64,000 nucleotides of DNA from an uncultured Actinomycetes bacterium (GTDB lineage: Bacteria > Actinomycetota > Acidimicrobiia > Acidimicrobiales > RAAP-2), in assembly GCA_903871335.1 (NCBI GenBank), contig CAIQGE010000025.1:1-64000 (forward strand). Reading direction: 5' to 3'. Below the pieces are notes generated by a model that saw only the letters and a program-made list of their open reading frames with translations, made no database searches and was not told the origin of the DNA. Numbering within the stretch: the stretch's first letter is position 1; each line of letters opens with the position of its first letter. Shown one piece after another: positions 17,332 through 26,480 of the stretch. A program made the position numbers and the translations under genes.

Positions 17332-18138
17332 GTGACTTCCACTGGGACGACCTTCGGCCATCGCCTGTGGTGGGTCGATGCATTTATCGGTGATCAAGCT
17401 CGTGGTAATCCGGCAGTAGTCGTTCTGCTCGAGCGATCGATGACCGATCACGAACTCCAGCAGATTGCCTTCGAGCTCGGTGTCTCCGAAACCGCCTTCG
17501 TTCGACGCGTTGGCGACCAATGGTCTCTTCGGTGGTTCACCCCAACCGTGGAGACCAACCTCTGTGGCCACGCCACGTTGGCCACTCTGCACGTGCTGCT
17601 CACGGAATTGGGTGTGCCGGACGGTGAGTTCTTCTTTCAGACGCGATCGGGCACGCTCACGGGTCGACGTCTTCAGGAAGGCCTCCTGGGCGTTGATTTG
17701 CCACGCTCCTATCTCGAGCCGCTCGACGCGTCCATTTTGAACGGGGCGCTCGGCGACGTGAGCGAGGTGTACCAGGCGGGCAGCCAAAGCGCACTATGCG
17801 TCGTGCGCGATTATGACGCCCTCTGTGGACTCGTCGTCGACCCGATGAGTCTGTTTCTGGTGCCAGCGTCCATCGTGATCGCCGCCTGCGAAGGCGGACC
17901 CGGAGCGGATGCGTCGATTCGGGTGTTCGCCCCTCGACTCGGCCTGGCCGAAGATCCAGTCACCGGGTCAGCAATGTGTTCGGTGGCCCCGTGGTGGGCG
18001 GAGCGCACGGGGGCGCCCGTGGTGTCGGTCCGGCAAGCCTCATCCCGAGGTGGTGTGATGCACGCCCGACTGTTCGAAAAGAACGTCGAGGTGGCGGGAC
18101 ACGCTCGCACCTTCTTCGGTGGCGACCTGCGCGCATGA
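17332..18138 (+). CDS. PhzF family isomerase/epimerase
   Basis: 268 residues of the PhzF/diaminopimelate-epimerase fold. Family blocks: VDAFIGDQARGNPAVVVLLE at the start, LGVSETAFVRR with the catalytic Glu, FTPTVETNLCGHATLATLHV and, in the second half, LGLAEDPVTGSAMCSVAPWW. No phenazine genes are near; most stand-alone members are uncharacterised. GTG start, probably leaderless (CAATCT 7 nt upstream). The stop TGA overlaps the ATG of the next gene (ATGA), indicating translational coupling. Confidence 0.9.
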   Translation: MTSTGTTFGHRLWWVDAFIGDQARGNPAVVVLLERSMTDHELQQIAFELGVSETAFVRRVGDQWSLRWFTPTVETNLCGHATLATLHVLLTELGVPDGEFFFQTRSGTLTGRRLQEGLLGVDLPRSYLEPLDASILNGALGDVSEVYQAGSQSALCVVRDYDALCGLVVDPMSLFLVPASIVIAACEGGPGADASIRVFAPRLGLAEDPVTGSAMCSVAPWWAERTGAPVVSVRQASSRGGVMHARLFEKNVEVAGHARTFFGGDLRA

Positions 18139-19343
18139 GTGCGGACCTGGGTCCGGGCGCACGCACGCGCGTTCGACGACTTCCCGAAAAGGCGCGCTAC
18201 GACGAGGCCACGATATTTTCGATCCTCGACGCCACGCCGGTGTGCCACGTCGCGACGACGGTGGAGGGACACGCGGTGGCGCTGCCCACGTTGCATGTAC
18301 GCGAGGGCAACATCCTGTATCTGCACGGGAGCCAGTCCAACGCCGTCTTGCGGGCCGTTCGTGACGAGCAACGGGCCTGCGTGACCGTGACGATCTACGA
18401 CGGACTTCGCGTGGCGCGCAGTGGCTTCGAGTCATCGGCTGCTTATCGGTCGGTCGTTATTTTCGGTGCAGCGAGAGAAGTCCCCGAGAGCGAAGCGACT
18501 CCCATCTTGGACCGCTTCGTTGACGCGATCCTGCCGGGACGAGCATCGGAAGTCCGAGCGATGACGGAACGAGAAGCTCGGCTCACTCTCGTGCTGGCCG
18601 TCACGATTGACGAAGCGTCAGCCAAGGTGTCCGCCGGGCCCACCGATGACGACGAGACGGACCAAGAGCTCGACGTGTGGAGCGGTGTCGTGCCGGCGCG
18701 GTTGGTGCACGCTGCACCTATTCCTTCCACCGATGGACGGATGGCGCGCGAGGAACTCGCCGTGCCACCATCGGTGCGACGTCTCGTGAGCTCCACTGTG
18801 CCCCCCGCCACTGCCCGGGTCCTCCAGCAGATTGCGGACATCGTGCCGGTGGATCTTCGTGAGCGAGTATCCATCAACGCACTGCGCGACCGGTTGACTT
18901 GGGGGGATGACCCCTTTCGCGAATCAACCTCACCCTGGCACGTGACGGCCTCGGCATTTGTCGTGTCGCCCCGCGGAGTCATCTTGCACAAGCACCGTCT
19001 TCTCGGGATTTGGGTGCAGCCGGGCGGGCACGTGGACCCGGGCGAATCTCCGGAAGATGGCGCTCGACGCGAGGTCTACGAGGAGACGGGCCTGTTGACC
19101 GAACCCTTCGGCGACGGACGCATCTTCCACGTTGACGTCCACCGCGGGCCTCGTGGTCACACGCACTACGACCTGCGGTACGTGTTGTGGAATGACGGCG
19201 ATGAGCCGTCGCCGGGCGCCAACGAGAGTCCCGACGTCGAGTGGTTGTCATTCCCTGACGCCGTCGCACGAGCAGAATTTGCGCTACGACCGGCGCTCGA
19301 GCACCTGGCCGAGGTCGTTGGTCCAACGGACGTGGGACACTAG
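18135..19343 (+). CDS. fusion: PNPOx-like flavin domain + NUDIX hydrolase
   Basis: 402 residues, two enzymes in one chain. Residues about 15-200 are a split-barrel flavin-binding domain of the Pyridox_ox_2/NimA type (KARYDEATIFSILDATPVCH, ILYLHGSQSNAVLRAV, VTIYDGLRVARSGFESSAAY). After a linker, residues about 270-400 form a NUDIX domain with the full box GGHVDPGESPEDGARREVYE followed by ETGL. NUDIX enzymes cleave nucleoside-diphosphate-X compounds. The two domains usually occur as separate proteins. The frame is continuous with no sign of an error. It overlaps phzF by ATGA and is followed 4 bp later by the zinc-ribbon gene. Confidence 0.85.
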   Translation: MSADLGPGARTRVRRLPEKARYDEATIFSILDATPVCHVATTVEGHAVALPTLHVREGNILYLHGSQSNAVLRAVRDEQRACVTVTIYDGLRVARSGFESSAAYRSVVIFGAAREVPESEATPILDRFVDAILPGRASEVRAMTEREARLTLVLAVTIDEASAKVSAGPTDDDETDQELDVWSGVVPARLVHAAPIPSTDGRMAREELAVPPSVRRLVSSTVPPATARVLQQIADIVPVDLRERVSINALRDRLTWGDDPFRESTSPWHVTASAFVVSPRGVILHKHRLLGIWVQPGGHVDPGESPEDGARREVYEETGLLTEPFGDGRIFHVDVHRGPRGHTHYDLRYVLWNDGDEPSPGANESPDVEWLSFPDAVARAEFALRPALEHLAEVVGPTDVGH

Positions 19344-19347
19344 AGGC

Positions 19348-20058
19348 GTGAGCGATCTCGAAGTGTTACGCGCATTGCTGGACGCCGATCGATGGATTGA
19401 CCGCGTGACGTCACAGCGCGATCACTTGCCCGAAGCGGCCGAACTGCACGAGGTGGAAGACCAACTCCGCACGTTGGCGTCTCGTTCGAGGGCTCTCGAA
19501 GCCGATCGCAAGCCGACCCGCGATCGCTTCAACGAAGCCGCCGACAAAGCCAGCACCCTGCGTCATCGCCGTGATGACGTCGAAGTTCGGCTCGCCAATG
19601 CCACGGGTAGTCCTCGAGACCTCGTGGCCATGCAGGGCGAACTGGAGCATCTGAACAAGGCGCTCAGCGAGGCTGAAGACCGTGAGGTGGAACTGCTCTT
19701 GGAGCTCGAACCGTTGGACGAGGTGGCGCAGGAAATTACCGCCCAGGCGCAACCTCTCGTGCAACGACGTCACGCTCTACAAAGTTCCCTCAGTGAATTA
19801 CGTGACAGCCTTCAGGAAGAGATCAACCATCTCCAGTCGTCGCGTGAGGCCGCCGCCGCCACCGTACCGGAAGGTCTACGTCGCCGATACGAACAAGCGC
19901 TGAAGCGTTCCGGTGTATCGGGCGCCGCGTTGTTGGACGGCGGGCGATGTGATGGATGTCGGGTATCGCTGTCGCCACTTGATCAGGATCGCTGGCGCGC
20001 GGCCCCGGATGAATTCCTCCCCTGTCCGCATTGCGGCCGACTTTTGCTGCCGTGCTGA
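19348..20058 (+). CDS. coiled-coil C4 zinc-ribbon protein
   Basis: 236 residues. A long antiparallel coiled coil (about 10-185, rich in Glu, Arg and Leu) is followed by a zinc ribbon with two CxxC knuckles, GRCDGCRVSL and LPCPHCGRLLLPC. This is the actinobacterial PF02591-type protein, the neighbour of a phosphatase/RNase H gene in mycobacteria; it is thought to bind RNA or a partner enzyme. GTG start. Its stop overlaps the GTG of the histidine phosphatase. Confidence 0.9.
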   Translation: MSDLEVLRALLDADRWIDRVTSQRDHLPEAAELHEVEDQLRTLASRSRALEADRKPTRDRFNEAADKASTLRHRRDDVEVRLANATGSPRDLVAMQGELEHLNKALSEAEDREVELLLELEPLDEVAQEITAQAQPLVQRRHALQSSLSELRDSLQEEINHLQSSREAAAATVPEGLRRRYEQALKRSGVSGAALLDGGRCDGCRVSLSPLDQDRWRAAPDEFLPCPHCGRLLLPC

Positions 20059-20666
20059 TTCTGATTCGACACGGTCAAAGTACGGCGAACGCTGATGGCT
20101 TACTCGTGGGTCGCCTCGACGTCTCATTGACGGACAAGGGTCGAGACCAGGCGGTGGCCCTGGCCGGGATGCTCGACGGCGTCGTGGCGGTGCGCAGTTC
20201 GTCTTTGCAGCGCGCGCGGGATACCGCGTCCTTGGCGATGCCCGGGATTGTCTCGGACGTCGATGATGCGTTCATTGAGCAAGATTTCGGGATGTACGAC
20301 GGCGTTCGTGACAAGGACGTGCCCGCTGAGGTGTGGCGAGCCTTCCGCGAATCCCACGACGAGCCCTTCGGCGGGGGAGAGAGCCTGGCGGACGTCGATG
20401 CTCGTGTCCACGCCCGCTTGGACCAGTGGCACGAGGACTCCTCGTCGCTGCTGCACGATCCTCATCGCCACGTGGCCGTTGTGTCGCACGTGTCGCCGAT
20501 TAAGTCCGCCGTCGCGTGGGCCCTCGGCGTTGGTGGTCACGTGGCGTGGCGCCTTCGCTTGGACAATGCGTCGGTCACCACCATTTCGTCTCGGTCCGGC
20601 TCGCCATATTTGCTCTCGTATAACGACGTGTCGATCCGTCGAAGAGACCAAAGTGTGGATCGGTAA
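20052..20666 (+). CDS. histidine phosphatase (phosphoglycerate-mutase-like)
   Basis: 204 residues. The catalytic RHG motif is at the extreme N-terminus (LILIRHGQSTANADG), with SSSLQRARDTASLA and the second catalytic His in VVSHVSPIKSAVAW. GGGESLADVDARV marks the broad-specificity phosphatase branch (CobC/GpgP/acid phosphatase). GTG at 20052 puts the RHG at the usual position 7; a TTG at 20031 is possible. Overlap with the zinc-ribbon gene matches the conserved actinobacterial pair. Confidence 0.9.
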   Translation: MLILIRHGQSTANADGLLVGRLDVSLTDKGRDQAVALAGMLDGVVAVRSSSLQRARDTASLAMPGIVSDVDDAFIEQDFGMYDGVRDKDVPAEVWRAFRESHDEPFGGGESLADVDARVHARLDQWHEDSSSLLHDPHRHVAVVSHVSPIKSAVAWALGVGGHVAWRLRLDNASVTTISSRSGSPYLLSYNDVSIRRRDQSVDR

Positions 20667-20676
20667 GACTGTTTCT

Positions 20677-21261
20677 GTGAATGACTCCCAGGTGCCCACG
20701 CACCGGCGAACGATCACGATCGAGAGTTTCGACGTGGACGCCGGCTACGAGATCCACGCGACGCTGACCGACGAGCGACCGTGGGCTGACAACTCGGTCA
20801 ATGTCCACACGCTCCACCACATGGGTCTGGTGGTAACGATCGACCGCTCGACTCTGACGATCGTGGACGCGCGCGCTCATATGGAGGATTTTCCGCACGA
20901 GGAGTGTCAAACCATCGAGCCCGCGTTTCGCCAATTGGTCGGGCTCTCGGTGGTACGGGGCTACACGCGAGCGGTGCAAGATCGTTTAGGACGACAGAGG
21001 GGTTGCAGTCACCTCGAATTCCTCGCTCGGGCCATTGGGCCAGCCGCGATTCAAACAATGGCGTCGTCTCGTTCGCGTCGAGGTGACTCGGTCGTGACGA
21101 AATCATCGACCACCGATGAAGGCAGTTGGCTAGTGAACACCTGCCACCTGTGGGCCCAAGGGGGTATCGGCGCGGAGAAAGTGGCCACGGGATGGCACCC
21201 GGGAGCTGACCGGTATCCCACGCCGACCCTGGTGGAGTTGAGGTCTCGCGGTCGCTCCTAG
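20677..21261 (+). CDS. DUF2889 family protein
   Basis: 194-residue DUF2889 protein, function unknown. Family hallmarks: VPTHRRTITIESFD, TLTDERPWADN, LHHMGLVVTIDRSTLTIVDA, the Cys-containing HEECQTIEPAFRQLVG, and GCSHLEFLARAIGPAAIQTM. Conserved Cys and His residues suggest metal binding. The start could be GTG 20677 or the in-frame GTG at 20653, which would overlap the phosphatase stop. The stop shares CTAG with the haloalkane dehalogenase. Confidence 0.85.
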   Translation: MNDSQVPTHRRTITIESFDVDAGYEIHATLTDERPWADNSVNVHTLHHMGLVVTIDRSTLTIVDARAHMEDFPHEECQTIEPAFRQLVGLSVVRGYTRAVQDRLGRQRGCSHLEFLARAIGPAAIQTMASSRSRRGDSVVTKSSTTDEGSWLVNTCHLWAQGGIGAEKVATGWHPGADRYPTPTLVELRSRGRS

Positions 21262-22178
21262 CGGGCCGTGGTGTTGACGAATCGAACGAGCAACGCCCCG
21301 AGTTCGGTCCCGCAGTCTTCCTGGAGAAAATGACCACCACCAGTGAGGATGACGTGATCGAGCCCCTGTGCTCCGGGCACGCGACTCTGAAATTTACGTT
21401 CGGCTCCGGCGGTCACGGGGTCTTTGTCCGAGAAACACGTGAGGAACGGCTTGGTCCAACTCTCGAACGTCGCCCACGCGGCGACGTTCGCGTCGTGGGC
21501 GGGATCGTCAGCGCTCGTGGGAACCAGTGTCGGCATGATGCGAGCGGTTTCCTTGAATGTCTCATCAGGAAAAGGCGCGTCATACGCGGCGATGGCGTCG
21601 TCGTCCAATGGTGTCGTACAACCGCCCGCAACGATCCGACCGATCGGGAGTTCCGGAGTGGTTTGCGAGAACTCTTGCCACGTGCGAAAGGCTTCGGAGA
21701 CCCTTTCGTCACCGGTCGGCAGGCCGCCGTTGCCGATCGCGATGCGGGCGAAGCGATCAGGATGTTCGCCCACGAGCCGCAGACCAATCAAACTGCCCCA
21801 GTCTTGGCCGAAATACGTGAGATGCGACAGTTGCAAGTGATCGAAGAGTGCTTCGCGCAACCATTCCACGTGGCGGGCGTAGGTGACGTCGTTTCGATCG
21901 GCAGGTTTGTCGGATCGACCGAAGCCGATTAGATCGGGTGCGATAACGCGGTGGCCGGCGGCGACGAGTGGAGGAATCACCGAGCGGTACAGGAATGACC
22001 ACGTGGGTTCTCCGTGAAGAAGCAAGAAAGTTTCGTGGGCGTCATTCGGACCTTCGTCCACGTACGCCATGCGAAGGGGCTCGCCGCCCGTAGGGTCAAG
22101 AACCTTCAGGTAGCGGGGCTCGTAGGGGAAGTTCGGTAGATGGTGAAATCGCTCGTCGGGCGTACGTACGCGGTCCAT
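21258..22178 (-). CDS. haloalkane dehalogenase (HLD-I type)
   Basis: 306-residue alpha/beta hydrolase that replaces a halide on a haloalkane carbon with water. The oxyanion/halide region is HGEPTWSFLYR, the nucleophile Asp with the adjacent halide-binding Trp is in GQDWGSLIGL, the acid is in FSDKDPVT, and the base His is in GGGHFLQED. The Asp-His-Asp triad and the HGEPTWS sequence fit subfamily HLD-I. The close epoxide-hydrolase alternative is disfavoured by the QDWG/HGEP pair. ATG 22178 has a GAGGAG Shine-Dalgarno. Divergent from the aldo-keto reductase. Confidence 0.85.
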   Translation of the reverse strand: MDRVRTPDERFHHLPNFPYEPRYLKVLDPTGGEPLRMAYVDEGPNDAHETFLLLHGEPTWSFLYRSVIPPLVAAGHRVIAPDLIGFGRSDKPADRNDVTYARHVEWLREALFDHLQLSHLTYFGQDWGSLIGLRLVGEHPDRFARIAIGNGGLPTGDERVSEAFRTWQEFSQTTPELPIGRIVAGGCTTPLDDDAIAAYDAPFPDETFKETARIMPTLVPTSADDPAHDANVAAWATFESWTKPFLTCFSDKDPVTAGAERKFQSRVPGAQGLDHVILTGGGHFLQEDCGTELGALLVRFVNTTAR

Positions 22179-22227
22179 GGCAGTCTCCTCGTTGCGGTTG
22201 GCAGGAAACCTACCTGGAAACACCGAA

Positions 22228-22266
22228 GGCCACTCGATCCTCCGCGAAGCGGTGAACCGAGTGGCC
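22228..22266. repeat. long structured hairpin in a divergent promoter region
   Basis: GGCCACTCG (22228-22236) pairs perfectly with CGAGTGGCC (22258-22266). A CCGC-GAA-GCGG mini-hairpin sits inside the loop, and a further ATTGGC/GCCAAT hairpin lies just downstream. It lies between the haloalkane dehalogenase and aldo-keto reductase genes. Confidence 0.45.
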
Positions 22267-22350
22267 CGGCGATTGGCCCCCCTGCCAATAGAAATCACCG
22301 TAGTGTGGCTCACTAGAGCCGAGCAATTCGAGGGGGTCACTTTTGGCCCC

Positions 22351-22368
22351 TTGTGAGATACTTCACAA
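22351..22368. promoter_or_regulatory. CRP/FNR-family binding site
   Basis: TTGTGA-GATACT-TCACAA: a perfect dyad matching TGTGA-N6-TCACA, the consensus of CRP-type regulators including mycobacterial Crp. It ends 18 bp before the aldo-keto reductase ATG and 5 bp before its Shine-Dalgarno, a position more consistent with repression of that gene than activation. Confidence 0.6.
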
Positions 22369-22386
22369 TCTGACGAGGAGAGCATC

Positions 22387-23370
22387 GTGAAACAACGATT
22401 TTTGGGCCAAGGCTTGGCCGTATCGGAACAAGGACTTGGCTGCATGGGCATGAGTGAGTTCTACGGCGCCGGGGACGACGTCGAGTCGCTCGCAACGATT
22501 TCTGAGGCATTGGACAGTGGCGTGAACTTCCTCGATACCGCCGACATGTACGGGCCGTTCATTAATGAGGAACTCGTCGGGCGAGCGATCGCCAGTCGCC
22601 GTTCGGAAGTGGTGCTCGCGACGAAATTCGGCAATCAACGAGGAGTCGACGGGGCCTTTCTGGGCGTGAACGGTCGACCGGAATACGTCGTGGCGAGTTG
22701 TGACGACTCGCTGCGCCGTTTGGGTGTGGACTACATCGATCTGTACTACCAGCATCGCGTTGATCGCTCGGTCCCGGTCGAAGACACGTGGGGCGCGATG
22801 AAGTCCTTGGTCGAAGCAGGAAAAGTTCGCCATCTCGGTATCTCCGAAGCGTCGGCGGCGACGTTGGAGCGCGCCCACGCTGTTCACCCGGTGACCGCGA
22901 TTCAATCGGAGTACTCCTTGTGGACCCGGGATCCTGAAGACGAGGTCCTCGCGACCTGCCGTCGACTCGGCATCGGTTTTGTGGCCTACAGCCCGCTGGG
23001 TCGAGGATTTCTGACCAGCAATGATGCTGTGCGCTCACCGACCGACGAAAAGGATTTTCGTCGCTTTCAGCCCCGTTTCTCGGGCGACAACGGTGATGAG
23101 AACGCAAAATTGGTCGAAGCCCTGTCGGCGATTGCGGAGGCAAAGGGCGTATCGGTGGCCCAGCTGGCGCTCGCGTGGGTGCTGTCGCGTGGCGACGATG
23201 TGGTCCCGATTCCCGGAACGAAGCGACGACGATGGTTACGAGAGAACATCGCGGCGAGCGACATTGAACTGAGTGACGATGACGTGCGAGCGATGGAAGC
23301 CGCCGTCCCGCGCGACGCCGTTCGAGGTGATCGTTATTACGCCGCCGGCATGCTGACGCTTAACGGCTGA
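22387..23370 (+). CDS. aldo/keto reductase
   Basis: 327-residue TIM-barrel NADPH-dependent reductase, AKR13/YajO-like. The catalytic tetrad is visible: Asp and Tyr in FLDTADMYG, Lys in VVLATKFG and His in LYYQHRVD. The NADPH-phosphate region is [15 protein letters not shown]. Substrates are generally aldehydes and ketones; the exact one is unknown. A GAGGAG Shine-Dalgarno precedes the ATG and a CRP-type dyad lies just upstream. The last 11 bp overlap the 3' end of the convergent cydC-like gene. Confidence 0.9.
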   Translation: MKQRFLGQGLAVSEQGLGCMGMSEFYGAGDDVESLATISEALDSGVNFLDTADMYGPFINEELVGRAIASRRSEVVLATKFGNQRGVDGAFLGVNGRPEYVVASCDDSLRRLGVDYIDLYYQHRVDRSVPVEDTWGAMKSLVEAGKVRHLGISEASAATLERAHAVHPVTAIQSEYSLWTRDPEDEVLATCRRLGIGFVAYSPLGRGFLTSNDAVRSPTDEKDFRRFQPRFSGDNGDENAKLVEALSAIAEAKGVSVAQLALAWVLSRGDDVVPIPGTKRRRWLRENIAASDIELSDDDVRAMEAAVPRDAVRGDRYYAAGMLTLNG

Positions 23371-24973
23371 GGAGCGTCACGCGTCCGTTGGCGAGCTCGT
23401 AGACGTCGTCGCAGAGGGCGATGACCTCCGGATCGTGTGAGGCGATCACGATGGTGGCCGACAGAGAGCCCAAGAGCGAGAGCACGAGGGTTCGCTCGTC
23501 GGGCCCGAGTCCATTCGTGGGTTCGTCGAGAAGGACAATCGTTGGCTCATTGAGCAACCCCCGGACCAACGACGCTCGCTGGGCCTCGCCCTGGGAGAGG
23601 TGCGCGAACCTGTCGGTCGCGTTGACGCGCAAGCCCACCGCCGCGAGCGATCTGGTGACGTCGTCCGTCGTGACGCGACCCACCCGAATGACGTCATCGA
23701 CGACACCATCCAGCAGTGACGGAACTGGTCCGACGTAGCTCACGTGCGCTCGCCAGGACTCTTCGCTGATGGCGGTCGCATCGAGGGTGTCAATCGTGAC
23801 GGTGCCGACGGGCAAGTCGTCAAGTCGAGCCAACAGCCGTAACATCGTGGACTTGCCCGCACCCGACGGTCCCGTGATGGCCACTCGTCGACCACGAGGA
23901 ATACTCATGGTCACTCGTTGAAAAAGAGGCTGCTCGTCGACGTTCCAGGTCAAGTTCTCAATGTCGATGAAGGCGTTCTCCGGGAAAACGTGAGTACCGC
24001 CATCAACATCGCCCTCTAGTACGTCCAGTCGCTCCGTGGCGGCAGTTACCGAGACGGCAATGACGAGAGACTGTTTGGTGACCGCCAAGAGTTCAATCGT
24101 GGCGATAGCGAGTAGGGCCACAACGACGGCGTCGGGCCCAACCATCACGATGGCGTGATTGGCGTATCCCTCGACCAAGAACAAGGTGACAAAGGGGCCG
24201 AGAGCCACCAGAAGGTTGAGGAGACGACGCGAGCGCCGTGACCGCCGTTCCGCGTTGGCGACGAGGACGTTCTGGCGCTCGAGTCGGCGGCGGACCTCAG
24301 TGCCGAGTTTGAGAAGTTCGAGCTCGCTGGCCGCGCTCTGGAGTTCCAGACGTGTCGCCGCACGACGGCTGCGCGCACTGCGCAAGTGGCGCTCGCGAGC
24401 CACCAGGGTCGGGAGTTGACTCACCATCAGCACGACGAGAATCACCTGCGCCGTTAACAGGGTGATCGCTGCAAGAGGTGCGTCGATCGTCGACGACTTC
24501 GTGAAGGCGACCACGAGGTCACCACCCAACATCGTGAGCGCGATGGACGTGAAGGGGATGATGGACCGCAACCACAGATCTTGTAAAACGTCGGTGTCCG
24601 CGAGCGCTCGCTCCAACAGGTCACCGGTGGCCGCGGACATAAATCTGGTGTACGGCCACGTTCCGACCGTTGCGGTCAGCCACCTTCGCCATCGCACGAC
24701 AGCACTGAGGCCGAGTTCGTGCGAACTCATTCTTTCGACAAATCGCAGTGGCGAACGCAGGAACGCCACTAGTTCGATGACGATCAGCAATCCGGCAATC
24801 GCGTGCCAGCCGGGCTGACCCGCGGCTTCGACGAGGAGATATGGAGCACCGATCAACAGCGTCAGTGACGCTGCGCTGGCGAGCGTGCCGGCGACGAGAG
24901 CTCGTAGGAGGGTCGCTAGGGGCGGGCGGGCTCGTGAAATCCACCGTGCGAGGTCGTGCCAGGGACGTCTCAT
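23360..24973 (-). CDS. cydC: CydC-like ABC exporter subunit
   Basis: 537 residues: six membrane helices (to about 310), then an ATPase domain. CydDC exports glutathione or cysteine and supports cytochrome bd assembly. Walker A is GPSGAGKST, the signature is the variant [11 protein letters not shown], Walker B is [13 protein letters not shown], and the H-loop is ASHDPE. ATG overlaps the cydD stop (ATGA), giving a coupled heterodimer. No cydA or cydB is in the window, so the physiological cargo is inferred from family only. Confidence 0.8.
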   Translation of the reverse strand: MRRPWHDLARWISRARPPLATLLRALVAGTLASAASLTLLIGAPYLLVEAAGQPGWHAIAGLLIVIELVAFLRSPLRFVERMSSHELGLSAVVRWRRWLTATVGTWPYTRFMSAATGDLLERALADTDVLQDLWLRSIIPFTSIALTMLGGDLVVAFTKSSTIDAPLAAITLLTAQVILVVLMVSQLPTLVARERHLRSARSRRAATRLELQSAASELELLKLGTEVRRRLERQNVLVANAERRSRRSRRLLNLLVALGPFVTLFLVEGYANHAIVMVGPDAVVVALLAIATIELLAVTKQSLVIAVSVTAATERLDVLEGDVDGGTHVFPENAFIDIENLTWNVDEQPLFQRVTMSIPRGRRVAITGPSGAGKSTMLRLLARLDDLPVGTVTIDTLDATAISEESWRAHVSYVGPVPSLLDGVVDDVIRVGRVTTDDVTRSLAAVGLRVNATDRFAHLSQGEAQRASLVRGLLNEPTIVLLDEPTNGLGPDERTLVLSLLGSLSATIVIASHDPEVIALCDDVYELANGRVTLLSR

Positions 24974-26460
24974 GCGCGCGACACCTCATACGTGTGATCC
25001 GGAGAACGCAGGATGAGAACGTCGTGCCCGGCTTCGACCACGGTGATGTCAGGTCGTTGCGCGAGCAGGCGTCGAACGTGATCGCGGCTGAGCTCGTCGA
25101 GAAACTCCGCCACGTCGTCAAGAATGAGGAGATCCGGATCGTGCAGCACCGCGCGCGCGATGGCGAGGCGCACCCGCTCGCCGGTCGAGAGTCGACGAGC
25201 ATCGTCGCCGAGGGGCCGGTCCAAATCTCGGAATGCGGGTGATGTGAGGCCGACGGATTGCAGCACCGCGAACAGCGAGCTATCAGTTCGTGTGGTGCCG
25301 AGAGCCAGATTCTCTCGCAGCGTGGCGTCCAGAAAGTGATTTTCGGCTCGCACGAGACCCACCCGAAACGCATTGCGCCGTACCACGCCACTGACCGGTG
25401 GCACGAGACCGAGGGCGGTATTCAACAACGTTGTCTTGCCGACGCCCGACGGACCGGTAATGACGACGCGCTCACCCTTGGACACTTGCAATGTCACCGG
25501 CGCGCTCGGGGCACCGGTCGTCACGGCGTGCAGGGCGAGAGATTCCCTCCCACTGATCGGGGCGATGGGCAGTGTCCAGTGCAGGAAGACCTCACGGGCG
25601 CGCTCGGCGTCTTCTCGCCGGTGGAACTCGAGGGCGTAGCGACGCACCAGTGCGAACATTTCCGCGGTGAGTAAAACCGCGACGAGCGCCCGCCATAGGA
25701 CGGTGGTGCCGTCGAGGAGCCGAAAGCCCACGACCATGGCGACGAGCCCGACGCTGACGCCGGCCAAAAACTCCGTGACCAGCGAGGACTTGATGGTGAC
25801 GCGAATGGCGTCGAGCACGGCGCGATTTTCCGCTTGTGACGCGGCCGCGATGTCGTCAGCACCGTGGGCGACCGCTCCGAGTGCCCGCAGGTCGGTGATG
25901 GCGCGCAGTATTTGAATCTGACGACCAACCAATTGTGCTCGACGGCGATGAAAATCCACCGCGAAGGCTTCACTTCTGCGACCCGCTCGAATGTAGAGAG
26001 GAATCGACAACGAGAGTAAACCGACCACGATCACGCCCGACAGCCATCCACCAATGACGAAAACGGCGGGCAGCGCCACGAGACCAACGACGGCGGAGCT
26101 TCGGACAAAAAGTAGCGACGATGCTCCCGCGACAGCGTCGATGGCCGCGTCGACGACGTGGAGCTCACCAGGGTTGCTGTACGCCAACTGGGTCGCGCTG
26201 GCGTCGTGCCACGACGTCCGCACCCGCTCCTCGTTCACCGAGAGGAAGTGCTGAAAGAAGAGATCAGGGAATCCGCGCACCGCCAGTGTGGCGAGGAGGA
26301 AAAGAAGGGCTCGGCCACCTTCGTTGTGGGCGAGCGCAGTGAGAGCGAAGGCCAGAAACACCGCCGCGGACAGAGCCAAGAGGGCATGAAGAGCCCCGAG
26401 CGCCGACCAAATGACGCCAGTCGGGCTGAGGCCGAGTTCGACCCGTTCGTTGTCCTCCAC
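24970..26460 (-). CDS. cydD: CydD-like ABC exporter subunit
   Basis: 496 residues, permease plus ATPase, somewhat short for CydD (usually 550-590). Walker A GPSGVGKTTLL and signature LSTGERVRLAIAR are intact. Walker B reads LLILDDVAEFLD, so the catalytic Glu is Asp. The H-loop is EAGHDV. GTG 26460 lies only 20 bp after the nuclease stop but has its own TAGCCT hexamer 6 nt upstream, so it can be transcribed separately from the upstream operon. Confidence 0.75.
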   Translation of the reverse strand: MEDNERVELGLSPTGVIWSALGALHALLALSAAVFLAFALTALAHNEGGRALLFLLATLAVRGFPDLFFQHFLSVNEERVRTSWHDASATQLAYSNPGELHVVDAAIDAVAGASSLLFVRSSAVVGLVALPAVFVIGGWLSGVIVVGLLSLSIPLYIRAGRRSEAFAVDFHRRRAQLVGRQIQILRAITDLRALGAVAHGADDIAAASQAENRAVLDAIRVTIKSSLVTEFLAGVSVGLVAMVVGFRLLDGTTVLWRALVAVLLTAEMFALVRRYALEFHRREDAERAREVFLHWTLPIAPISGRESLALHAVTTGAPSAPVTLQVSKGERVVITGPSGVGKTTLLNTALGLVPPVSGVVRRNAFRVGLVRAENHFLDATLRENLALGTTRTDSSLFAVLQSVGLTSPAFRDLDRPLGDDARRLSTGERVRLAIARAVLHDPDLLILDDVAEFLDELSRDHVRRLLAQRPDITVVEAGHDVLILRSPDHTYEVSRA

Positions 26461-26466
26461 GAACTA

Positions 26467-26472
26467 AGGCTA
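26467..26472 (-). promoter_or_regulatory. -10 hexamer of a leaderless promoter
   Basis: TAGCCT, 6 nt before the cydD GTG at 26460, inside the short gap after the nuclease gene. Confidence 0.45.
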
Positions 26473-26480
26473 ACGATCCT

